From Sulfitobacter indolifex (lineage in GTDB: Bacteria; Pseudomonadota; Alphaproteobacteria; Rhodobacterales; Rhodobacteraceae): a DNA stretch of 64,000 bases. Under the pieces are notes generated by a model. It was given only the letters and a program-made list of their open reading frames with translations. It searched no databases and had not been told where the DNA came from. Positions 43,252-50,749 of this stretch are shown one piece after another. The stretch is from positions 620,001 through 684,000 of the forward strand of contig NZ_CP084951.1 in the NCBI RefSeq assembly GCF_022788655.1, in the 5' to 3' direction. Every line of letters begins with the position of its first letter. The first letter of the stretch is position 1. The position numbers and the translations under genes were made by a program.

Positions 43252-44171
43252 TGGCACAGGTTTATGACAGGGTCGCCCTGATCGGGCTGGGGCTGATTGC
43301 GTCCTCGCTTTTCTGGGCGATCAAGCGCGGTGGTTTGGCGGGCGAAGTTACCGGCTATGCCCGCAGCGATGAGACCCGCGCCACCGCGCGCGAGATCGGC
43401 CTTTGCGACCGGGTTTGCGATAGTGTGGCCGAAGCCGTTGCGGGCGCCGATCTGGTGGTGCTCTGCGTGCCTGTGGGCGTCATGGGCGCCGTGGCCGCCG
43501 AGATCGCGCCGCATCTGGCACCGGGGGCGACCGTTACGGACGTAGGCTCGGTCAAGGCGGATGTTATCGCGCAGGTCGGTCCGCATCTGCCGGATGGCGT
43601 GCATTTTATCCCCGGCCACCCGTTGGCGGGCACCGAGCATTCTGGCCCGCGCAGCGGCTTTGCTGAGCTCTTCGATAATCGCTGGTGCCTGCTTGTCCCC
43701 GTTGAGGGGACAGACGCAGATGCCATCGCCCGGCTGCGTGCCTTGTGGGAAGGGGCGGGGGCCAACGTTGAGGAAATGGACGCCGAGCATCATGACCTCG
43801 TGCTCGCGGTTACCTCGCATGCGCCGCACCTGATTGCCTATACGATGGTGGGCGTGGCCGATGATCTGCGCCGGGTGACCGACAGCGAAGTCATCAAGTA
43901 TTCTGCCGCCGGTTTCCGAGATTTCACCCGAATTGCCGCCAGTGACCCGACCATGTGGCGTGACGTGTTCCTGACCAACAAAGACGCGACCCTGGAAATT
44001 CTGGGGCGCTTCACCGAAGAGCTTTTTGCCCTGCAGCGCGCCATCCGCACCGGAGACGGCGACCACCTACACGCCTATTTCACCCGCACCCGCGCGATCC
44101 GGCGCGGCATTATCGAGGCGGGGCAGGACACCGACGCGCCCGACTTTGGCCGGGGCGCGCGCAAGCCATGA
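43251..44171 (+). CDS. tyrA: prephenate/arogenate (cyclohexadienyl) dehydrogenase
   Basis: NAD(P)-dependent dehydrogenase of 306 residues for tyrosine synthesis. The nucleotide-binding start is VALIGLGLIASSLFWAI (residues 8-24). The prephenate pocket is seen in DVGSVKADVI, FIPGHPLAGTEHSGP and MDAEHHDLVLAVTSHAPHLIAYT. There is no ACT or chorismate mutase domain. Its start overlaps the hisC stop and its stop overlaps the extensin-like gene (ATGA). Confidence 0.92.
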   Translation: MAQVYDRVALIGLGLIASSLFWAIKRGGLAGEVTGYARSDETRATAREIGLCDRVCDSVAEAVAGADLVVLCVPVGVMGAVAAEIAPHLAPGATVTDVGSVKADVIAQVGPHLPDGVHFIPGHPLAGTEHSGPRSGFAELFDNRWCLLVPVEGTDADAIARLRALWEGAGANVEEMDAEHHDLVLAVTSHAPHLIAYTMVGVADDLRRVTDSEVIKYSAAGFRDFTRIAASDPTMWRDVFLTNKDATLEILGRFTEELFALQRAIRTGDGDHLHAYFTRTRAIRRGIIEAGQDTDAPDFGRGARKP

Positions 44172-44962
44172 AGGGCTGGGCTGTCCTGTCGCTGATCGTG
44201 CTGGGGCAGATGGCCTTGGCCGCAGGTCCGGACAGGTCGCAGCGCCCGGTCCCGCGCGACAATGGCGACACGCTGCCGGTGATCGTCGTGCCCTCAGGGG
44301 CGATTGAACAGCCCAAACGGGACCCCGCTGCGCGTGCTGCCGCCGAAGGGGGACAGGGAATGAAATCCTCTCTCCGCCCTTCTCTGCGCAGCCGCAAGGC
44401 TGAAAAAGCCGCCCGCGCGCGCCAACAGATGCGGGCGAAAGGCGCGGTCTGTGGCGATCTGGCGATTCAGGGCGCGCAGGTTGGCCGGGTGCCCGGCAAG
44501 ATCAGCGGTTGCGGGATTGAGAATGCGGTGAAGATACGCTCCGTCTCTGGCATCAAGCTTAGCAATTCTGCCGTGATGGACTGCACCACGGCCAAAGCGC
44601 TTGATACTTGGGTGCGGCAATCGGCGGTGCCCGCCTTGGCGGGGCAGGGCGGTGGGCTTAAGCAACTGAGGGTCGCCGCGCATTATGCCTGCCGCACGCG
44701 GAACAACCGCAAGGGTGGCAAGATTTCCGAACATGGGAAAGGTCGCGCGATCGATATTTCCGGGTTTGAACTGGCAGATGGCAGCACGATCACTGTCCTG
44801 AAAGGCTGGCGCGCTCGGCGTAGCAGTGAGGCAATGCGGCGGATGCATCGGGGCGCCTGTGGGCCATTCGGCACCGTGCTTGGCCCCGAATCCGACCGTT
44901 TCCACCAAGATCATTTTCACTTCGACACGGCGCGGTACCGCAGCGGCAGCTATTGCCGCTGA
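44168..44962 (+). CDS. extensin-like (D-Ala-D-Ala carboxypeptidase-type) exported protein
   Basis: 264 residues with a signal peptide (MKGWAVLSLIVLGQMALAAG, cleavage near residue 19), a charged linker of 70 residues, and an extensin-like C-terminal domain. That domain has conserved cysteines and the metal-type motif SEHGKGRAIDISGF plus HQDHFHFD near the end, which links it to peptidoglycan peptidases of the D-Ala-D-Ala carboxypeptidase type. The link to aromatic amino acid synthesis is only positional, through the ATGA overlap with tyrA. Confidence 0.85.
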   Translation: MKGWAVLSLIVLGQMALAAGPDRSQRPVPRDNGDTLPVIVVPSGAIEQPKRDPAARAAAEGGQGMKSSLRPSLRSRKAEKAARARQQMRAKGAVCGDLAIQGAQVGRVPGKISGCGIENAVKIRSVSGIKLSNSAVMDCTTAKALDTWVRQSAVPALAGQGGGLKQLRVAAHYACRTRNNRKGGKISEHGKGRAIDISGFELADGSTITVLKGWRARRSSEAMRRMHRGACGPFGTVLGPESDRFHQDHFHFDTARYRSGSYCR

Positions 44963-44969
44963 GGGCGGT

Positions 44970-45977
44970 TTACGGCTGGATCAATCGAGGTGCCGCGCCA
45001 AGCGGAATGCCTGCCAGCACCATCTGCCCCTCTGCAAAGACCAGATCAAGATCAAGCCCGCCGGCTGTGCCGCCCCGTGCCTCTAGCAGGCGCAGCATGG
45101 TATCGACCTGCCCGCGCATCGATGGCGGCAAAAATCCTGCACGTTCCCCCGCGTCCAACAGTTTAGGCCAATTGGTGACCCGCAGGCTCAACACGCCCGC
45201 AGGAATACCCTCAGAGTTGAATGTAAGCGCCCCTTCGGTGGCCAGCGCCACATCGCCCCATGCCACGTCCACGTTCTCAACCGTCAGCGCGTCGATCTGA
45301 GGCAGGGTGCCGGTCATTGCGGTGTGGCGATCCAGCGCGCGGGCAAAGGTGACGGCCATCCGCGCCGACAGGATCGGTTGCCCGCCGGGTTGGCCGATGC
45401 CGTCTCCTAGGACTTTGCGCAGCAAGGGGCCGGGGGCAATCCTGCCGGGCAACAATGCGATGTTGTAATCATTCTCAGCGTCGGACGACTGCGTGACCTC
45501 CATGCGCGGCTCATCGGCTTCCAGCAACAGACCATCAGGGCCATTGACCTCAAGATAGGTGCTGCGGGCCAGCATCCCCTCAAGCTGAAGCGATAGGCCG
45601 GGATGCAACGCCAGATCTGCGCGCATGTCGCGCATTTTCAAGACCAAGGGCAGCGCCCCCGCAGGGAACGCGGCCTGCGCGACCGGCGCGCGCGCGGTCA
45701 GATCACCGGGCCACCAAACTGGGGCCGATAGGTCAAGCTGCGGCGCTTCAAAAGCCACACCTCGGCCCGCTTCAGCCACAGCAAGACCGCTTAGCCGGTT
45801 TTGCAGCGTCAGAGGGAAACCGGCCTTGCTGATGTCCTTGAGCGTTACATCCCACCCCGCCGCACGGCGGCTGTCGAGCAGGCCGGTCAGGGTGCTTTGC
45901 ATTTGCGCCGTGGCCGCAGCCCACCATGCGCCACAAAGTGCAGCGAGCAAAATCAGCAGCCAAACTAATTTCCGCAT
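44970..45977 (-). CDS. DUF2125 family membrane-anchored protein
   Basis: 335 residues of the alphaproteobacterial DUF2125 family. One N-terminal membrane helix (LVWLLILLAALCGAWWAA) is followed by a large beta-rich, AsmA-like periplasmic domain with repeated segments such as GLAVAEAGRGVAFEAPQLD and ALTVENVDVAWGDVALATEG. Function unknown; the fold suggests lipid or envelope transport. It faces the extensin-like gene with only seven bases between stops. Confidence 0.8.
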   Translation of the reverse strand: MRKLVWLLILLAALCGAWWAAATAQMQSTLTGLLDSRRAAGWDVTLKDISKAGFPLTLQNRLSGLAVAEAGRGVAFEAPQLDLSAPVWWPGDLTARAPVAQAAFPAGALPLVLKMRDMRADLALHPGLSLQLEGMLARSTYLEVNGPDGLLLEADEPRMEVTQSSDAENDYNIALLPGRIAPGPLLRKVLGDGIGQPGGQPILSARMAVTFARALDRHTAMTGTLPQIDALTVENVDVAWGDVALATEGALTFNSEGIPAGVLSLRVTNWPKLLDAGERAGFLPPSMRGQVDTMLRLLEARGGTAGGLDLDLVFAEGQMVLAGIPLGAAPRLIQP

Positions 45978-46043
45978 TTCGATAGCCCTTCAAATCGTGC
46001 TTCAGATGCGGTTTACCGAAGGCCAGCAGAAAGGACCAGCACG

Positions 46044-46574
46044 ATGACTATGTGGGTATTTGGATACGGTAGCCTCTTGTGGAATCCCGGTTTCGAGGTG
46101 GCGGAAAGCGTGATCGCCACGCTGCCGGGCTATGCCCGATCGTTCTGCATGCGCTCGATCCATCACCGTGGCACGGTCGAACAGCCTGGGCTGGTGCTGG
46201 CGCTTGACGAATCCGTCCGCTCGGCTTGCGAAGGCATGGCGATGCGCGTGGCGGAGGGGCATGAGGCACAGACGCTGGATTATCTGCGCGAACGTGAGCT
46301 GATCTCGTCCGCCTATGTGGAGAAAAACCTTACTGTGCATCTGACCGATGAACGCGATGTGGAGGCGGTCACCTATGTGATCGACGCGGCGCATGACCAA
46401 TATTGCGGCGGGCTCCCATTGGAGGAACAGGCCCAGATCATTGCCCGTGCGGTGGGCGGGCGCGGGCCAAATACCGAGTATTTAATCAACACTGCCGCGC
46501 ATCTTTCCGAAGTGGGCTTGCATGACCCTGCGTTGGAGTGGTTGCATGACCGCGTGAAGGCGTTGGCTTCATAA
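46044..46574 (+). CDS. gamma-glutamylcyclotransferase (ChaC-type)
   Basis: 176 residues. ChaC-type enzymes degrade glutathione to 5-oxoproline and cysteinylglycine. The substrate-binding FGYGSLLWNPGF motif is near residue 6, and the probable catalytic Glu is in YLRERELISSAY. AYVEKNLTV and GRGPNTEYLINTAAHLSEVGLHD complete the pattern. With gshA and the GloA/GloB pair it adds a glutathione turnover step to this window. Confidence 0.88.
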   Translation: MTMWVFGYGSLLWNPGFEVAESVIATLPGYARSFCMRSIHHRGTVEQPGLVLALDESVRSACEGMAMRVAEGHEAQTLDYLRERELISSAYVEKNLTVHLTDERDVEAVTYVIDAAHDQYCGGLPLEEQAQIIARAVGGRGPNTEYLINTAAHLSEVGLHDPALEWLHDRVKALAS

Positions 46575-46578
46575 AAAC

Positions 46579-46607
46579 TTGGCAACCCCCCGGCGTTTCA
46601 GTGTAAG
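46579..46607 (+). promoter_or_regulatory. candidate sigma-70 promoter for the motor-like gene pair
   Basis: TTGGCA (46579-46584) and TGTAAG (46602-46607) are separated by 17 bases, 39 bases before the start of the MotA/ExbB-like gene. The -35 matches five of six positions, the -10 four of six. Confidence 0.45.
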
Positions 46608-46645
46608 CTGCGCCGAGAGCAGAATAAAGGGTCAGGAAAGGCCGC

Positions 46646-47845
46646 ATGGCACAGCCAGACCGCAAGGCAAAACCGCAGTTTTCACAACCGGTGCGTCAGA
46701 TTTCACTGATGCTGATCGTATTGGCATTGACCGGCGTCGGGGCATTTTTGGCGCTGCCCAGTGTGCTGCCGATTTTTGCCGCGAACCCATGGCTTAATGG
46801 GGTCATCATCTTTGTTTTCGTCGTCGGTGTGCTGGCCTGTTTTTATCAGGTGACGCAACTCATCGGCTCGGTCCGCTGGATTGAGGATTTCGCCGCCGAC
46901 AACTCCGAACCCGATGCCCAGCCGCCGCAACTGCTGGCGCCATTGGCATCGCTTCTGCGCCAGCGCGGCGCGCGGATGCAGGTGAGCACGGCCTCCACCC
47001 GCTCGATCCTCGATTCTGTCGCCTCGCGCATCGATGAAGTGCGCGAGATCACGCGCTATATCGTCAACATGCTGATTTTCCTCGGCCTTCTCGGTACCTT
47101 CTACGGGCTTGCCACGACGGTGCCTGCAGTTGTCGATACGATCCGCTCGCTCGCCCCGGGTGAGGGGGAGGCAGGCGTCGATGTCTTTGGCCGCCTCATG
47201 ACCGGGCTTGAGGCGCAGTTGGGCGGCATGGGGGTGGCCTTCGGCTCGTCGCTTCTCGGCCTTGCGGGCTCTCTCGTCGTCGGGCTGTTGGAGCTTTTCG
47301 CAGGCCACGGGCAAAACCGGTTCTATCAAGAGCTAGAAGACTGGCTCAGTTCCATCACGCGGGTCAGTCTGACCTCCGGCGACGATGTGAGCGACCAGAA
47401 CATCATGGCCAGCGTGATGGATCAGATGGTCGAACAGATGGGCGAAATGCAGCAGATGTTCACCCAGTCCGATATCAGCCGGTCCATGGTCGATGACAAA
47501 CTGGGCAAGCTTGCCGATGCCGTGGACCGGATGACCACAAGGATGGAACGGCACGATCCGACCGGGGCAGCTCTGACGCGGGTGGCCGAGGGACAAGAGC
47601 GTTTGGTTTCTGTCCTCGAAGGTCAGGTCACGGGCGAAGGGATCGATGCCGAAAGCCGAATGCGGCTGCGGTCGATCGATGTGCAAATGCTGCGCATTTT
47701 AGAAGAGATTTCCGCCGGGCGACAGGAAACCATGGCCGAACTCCGCAAGGATATCTCACTTCTGGCCAAGGCACTTTCTGGCCAACGCGCGCCGGATGCG
47801 CGGCGCCTGCGGGCCGGTGATGCCCCCGGTGGCGGGGACCAGTAA
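46646..47845 (+). CDS. MotA/TolQ/ExbB-family proton channel protein
   Basis: 399 residues. Four hydrophobic helices lie at about 19-38, 50-70, 138-160 and 193-218, the last two being the conserved MotA/TolQ/ExbB pair (NMLIFLGLLGTFYGLATTVPAVV and MGVAFGSSLLGLAGSLVVGLLEL). A cytoplasmic loop (75-137) and a long helical C-terminal tail of about 180 residues follow, much longer than in TolQ or ExbB and reminiscent of MotA-like ZorA proteins. The ATG overlaps by one base with the partner gene, and GGAAAGG precedes it. It should form the stator-like ring of an ion-driven complex with the next gene product. The energised process is unknown. Confidence 0.85.
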   Translation: MAQPDRKAKPQFSQPVRQISLMLIVLALTGVGAFLALPSVLPIFAANPWLNGVIIFVFVVGVLACFYQVTQLIGSVRWIEDFAADNSEPDAQPPQLLAPLASLLRQRGARMQVSTASTRSILDSVASRIDEVREITRYIVNMLIFLGLLGTFYGLATTVPAVVDTIRSLAPGEGEAGVDVFGRLMTGLEAQLGGMGVAFGSSLLGLAGSLVVGLLELFAGHGQNRFYQELEDWLSSITRVSLTSGDDVSDQNIMASVMDQMVEQMGEMQQMFTQSDISRSMVDDKLGKLADAVDRMTTRMERHDPTGAALTRVAEGQERLVSVLEGQVTGEGIDAESRMRLRSIDVQMLRILEEISAGRQETMAELRKDISLLAKALSGQRAPDARRLRAGDAPGGGDQ

Positions 47846-49782
47846 TGGCACTTTCCCGGCGGTCAGGCACGCGGTTTCAGGGCTCTATCTGGCCGGGGTT
47901 CGTCGATGCGATGACCGGGCTTTTGCTGGTTTTGATGTTCGTTCTGACCATTTTCATGGTGGTGCAATTCGTCCTGACTGAACGCATCAGTGGCCAAGAA
48001 AGCGAATTGAATGAACTGGCTGGAGAGGTTGCCGCCCTTGCGCAAGCGCTTGGCGTCGAGGAACGCACCAGCGCCCGGTTGGAGGCACGGCTTGGCGCGC
48101 TTAACGCAACGCTGAATGACGCGCAGGATGAAGTGTCGCGGCAAGAGGCCGTAATTGCCGGGCTAACGACCGAACGTGATGAGCAGGACGCGGCCTTGAA
48201 AGCCGCAGAGGCGCAGATCACCGGGTTCGAGGCCCGCGTTGCGGCGCTGTTAGCTTCGCAGGCGACGGATCAGGCCCGTATCGGCACTTTGGAAAACCGC
48301 GAAGCTGAGTTGCTGGATGAACAAGAGGCGCTGAACCTCGCGCTTAGCACCGCCCGTGACGAGATCGACGCGCAGGCCGAAACGGCCCGTTTGGCCGCGG
48401 CGAAACGCGAAGCGTTGGATGCGTTGGTCGCTGACCTTCGGGCACAGAATGCCGAGGCAGAGGCCGAAGTTACCACGTTGAATACACAGGTAGCCGAGGC
48501 GGAAGACGCGCTGAGCGAGGAAGAGACCGCGCGGCTGGCAGAGGCCGCGGCCGCGCAAGCGCTGCGTGATCGGTTGGAAAATGCAGATGCGGAGCTGACC
48601 GCCATGACCCTCGCGCTTGAGGCGCAGCGCAAGGAAGCAGAAGATACCCTGACCCTGCTGGCCGCCGCCCGCGCGGCGCGCAGCGATCTTGATACCGAAC
48701 TGGCCGCTGCCCTGTTGCGGATGGAGACCCTTGAGCAGAGCGGTACAGAATTCGAAGCCGAGCGCGCGACGCTGGAGGCACAGGTTGAAGCGGCTGAGGG
48801 AACCGAAGAAGACCTGCGGACCCGATTGGCGCAGGCGGAGGTCACCGAACAGGAGTTGAACGCGCGGCTTTCAGACGCCTTGAGCCGTGTGCAACTGCTT
48901 GAGGCCGAGGGCAATGCGTTGAGTGGCGATCAAGCTGACTTGCGCGAACGGCTGGCACAGGCGTTGGCGGCAAAGCTCGCAGCTGAAACACTAGCCGAAG
49001 ACAATACCACCGCCGCCGAACGCCGGGCGGCCCTGTTGGCGCAGGCCGAGCAGACCCTGGCCGAAGAAAAAGCCGTAAGTGCCGAGGCGCAGCGCCAGAC
49101 CGAATTGCTGAACCAACAGGTCGCAGAACTGCGCGCGCAATTGGGCAACCTTCAGGCGCTTTTGGATGATGCCGTGGCGCGGGATGCGGCGAATTCGGTC
49201 GAGTTGCAATCGCTGGGGTCTGAGTTGAACACCGCCCTTGCGCGGGTCGCAGCAGAGGAGCGCCGCCGCGCTGAAATGGAAGCGGCAGAGCGCAAGCGTT
49301 TGGAAGAGGAAAGCAAGGATCTGGCCCAGTACCGGTCGGAATTCTTTGGCCGTCTGCGCAACCTTTTGGGCAATCAAGAAGGCGTACGAATCGAAGGCGA
49401 CCGCTTTGTCTTCTCCTCCGAGGTGCTGTTTGGACAGGGCAGCGCTGTGCTGAGCCAAGATGGGCAGGGCGAGATCGCCAAGGTCGCGGGCATTCTGCGC
49501 AGTGTTGTGGACGATATCCCCGCCGAGATTGACTGGGTGATCCGGGTCGACGGTCATACCGACAACGTGCCCCTTTCAGGCTTTGGCGAGTTTGCCGATA
49601 ACTGGGAGTTGAGCCAAGCGCGGGCGCTGTCTGTCGTCAAATATATGGTCAATTTCCTCGGCATCGCGCCGGATCGTCTGGCGGCCAACGGCTTTGGCCA
49701 GTATCAACCCGTGGCCGAGGGCAATACCGAAGCCGCGCGGGCGCAAAACCGGCGGATCGAGTTGAAGTTTACCGAGAAGTGA
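47845..49782 (+). CDS. MotB/OmpA-like protein with very long coiled coil
   Basis: 645 residues. After a short basic start, one transmembrane helix (about 22-44) is preceded by Asp21 in WPGFVDAMTG, matching the proton-carrying aspartate of MotB-type subunits. Residues about 46-505 are almost unbroken heptad-rich helix (Ala, Glu, Leu, Gln, Arg). Residues 524-645 form an OmpA-type peptidoglycan-binding domain with VDGHTDNVPLSGFGEFADN, ELSQARALSVVKYM and QNRRIELKF; the Asp and Arg that bind diaminopimelate are kept. It overlaps the channel gene and should be its partner. The coiled coil is far longer than in MotB, TolR or ExbD. Confidence 0.88.
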   Translation: MALSRRSGTRFQGSIWPGFVDAMTGLLLVLMFVLTIFMVVQFVLTERISGQESELNELAGEVAALAQALGVEERTSARLEARLGALNATLNDAQDEVSRQEAVIAGLTTERDEQDAALKAAEAQITGFEARVAALLASQATDQARIGTLENREAELLDEQEALNLALSTARDEIDAQAETARLAAAKREALDALVADLRAQNAEAEAEVTTLNTQVAEAEDALSEEETARLAEAAAAQALRDRLENADAELTAMTLALEAQRKEAEDTLTLLAAARAARSDLDTELAAALLRMETLEQSGTEFEAERATLEAQVEAAEGTEEDLRTRLAQAEVTEQELNARLSDALSRVQLLEAEGNALSGDQADLRERLAQALAAKLAAETLAEDNTTAAERRAALLAQAEQTLAEEKAVSAEAQRQTELLNQQVAELRAQLGNLQALLDDAVARDAANSVELQSLGSELNTALARVAAEERRRAEMEAAERKRLEEESKDLAQYRSEFFGRLRNLLGNQEGVRIEGDRFVFSSEVLFGQGSAVLSQDGQGEIAKVAGILRSVVDDIPAEIDWVIRVDGHTDNVPLSGFGEFADNWELSQARALSVVKYMVNFLGIAPDRLAANGFGQYQPVAEGNTEAARAQNRRIELKFTEK

Positions 49783-49795
49783 TCGCGCCGGGTGG

Positions 49796-50749
49796 TTAAC
49801 GCACGGTTACGAAGCCATTTCTTTCATCAATGACACGGCCCGCGCGCAGCAGGGTCGCGGTGCCAGTATAGCGACCTGGAGGCCACTCCCGGGACGCCAT
49901 GCGTTTGCCGATGGCGCGGAAGGACTGCGCTTGGGGCTTGTCCATCACCACGTCTTTTTCAATCACCACACCTTTTGGGCCTGAAAGTCTAAGCCGCAAA
50001 ATATCGTCCTTTTGCGTGCCGTAGCTGTAGCCATAGATCACCAAGGCAGCTGCATCTGTGGGGAGCGTCTCGCGCCCGGCATCGCCTGCTTTAATGGCCG
50101 CGTAAGTGGGCACATGATCCGCGAATCCCACTGCGATCAACCCACCGGGACGGTAGGGCGGGGTGTCTTGCCAAAGAGTTTCGGACGGCTCAGCCGCGCA
50201 GTCAGTGCCACCCGCGTCAAAGGGATCAACCGGTTCGCCATTGTGGCGCAGTGAAAGGTGCAGATGGGGGAAGGCGGCCCTGCCGGATTGGCCGACTTGC
50301 CCGATGACATCACCTTCGGCGATTTGCTGGCCGTCGGTGACGCGTAGGGAGCCGCGCTTTAGGTGGCAATACTGCGTTTCCCACCCCTTACCGTTGTCGA
50401 TCACCACGCCATTACCGCACTCACGCCCCTGCACTTGGCTAAGCGGTGCGCCGTCTTCCATGCCGTCGCGCACGCCTTTGACCATACCGCCCGCCGCAGC
50501 GCGGACGGACACGCCTGCTTCCATTGCAGCAAGGTCGGGCAGGGCAAAGTCGGTGCCTTTATGGCCGTCATAGGTCAGCCCCGAACAGCGGTAATCCTGC
50601 ACAGCACTGCTGGGGTCGTGGTCCATATATTGTTGAATGTGGCAATCTTGCCCAAGGGTGCAATCAAGCGGAAAGGCCAGTTGCAAATCCTCCGCCAGCG
50701 CGGGGCCAGCGGAGGAGAGGATCAGGGCCAGAGCGGCCCTGTAGATCAT
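49796..50749 (-). CDS. M23 family metallopeptidase (exported)
   Basis: 317 residues with a signal peptide (MIYRAALALILSSAGPALAE, cleavage near residue 19). The LytM/M23 domain has the zinc motif HKGTDFALPD (first His and Asp) and HLHLSLR (His-x-His), so it should be an active peptidoglycan endopeptidase. Six or more cysteines in the first half suggest disulfides. A separate C-terminal domain (about 215-317) is of unknown type. Its start overlaps the clpA stop (ATGA), an unusual partnership of an intracellular protease gene and an exported wall hydrolase. Confidence 0.87.
   Translation of the reverse strand: MIYRAALALILSSAGPALAEDLQLAFPLDCTLGQDCHIQQYMDHDPSSAVQDYRCSGLTYDGHKGTDFALPDLAAMEAGVSVRAAAGGMVKGVRDGMEDGAPLSQVQGRECGNGVVIDNGKGWETQYCHLKRGSLRVTDGQQIAEGDVIGQVGQSGRAAFPHLHLSLRHNGEPVDPFDAGGTDCAAEPSETLWQDTPPYRPGGLIAVGFADHVPTYAAIKAGDAGRETLPTDAAALVIYGYSYGTQKDDILRLRLSGPKGVVIEKDVVMDKPQAQSFRAIGKRMASREWPPGRYTGTATLLRAGRVIDERNGFVTVR

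Noticed and set aside
41371..43257. 628-codon minus-strand frame opposite rpsD and hisC
   Set aside because: Antisense shadow of two certain genes, with no recognisable domain.
44941..44961. Inverted repeat CAGCGGCA / TGCCGCTG at the end of the extensin-like gene as a terminator
   Set aside because: It lies inside coding sequence, has no T tail and could arise from codon use in a Ser/Gly-rich end.
46646..49782. Complete Zorya defence system
   Set aside because: Only the two motor-like genes are present; the neighbours are a ChaC-like cyclotransferase, an M23 peptidase and clpA, with no ZorC, ZorD or ZorE-like gene.
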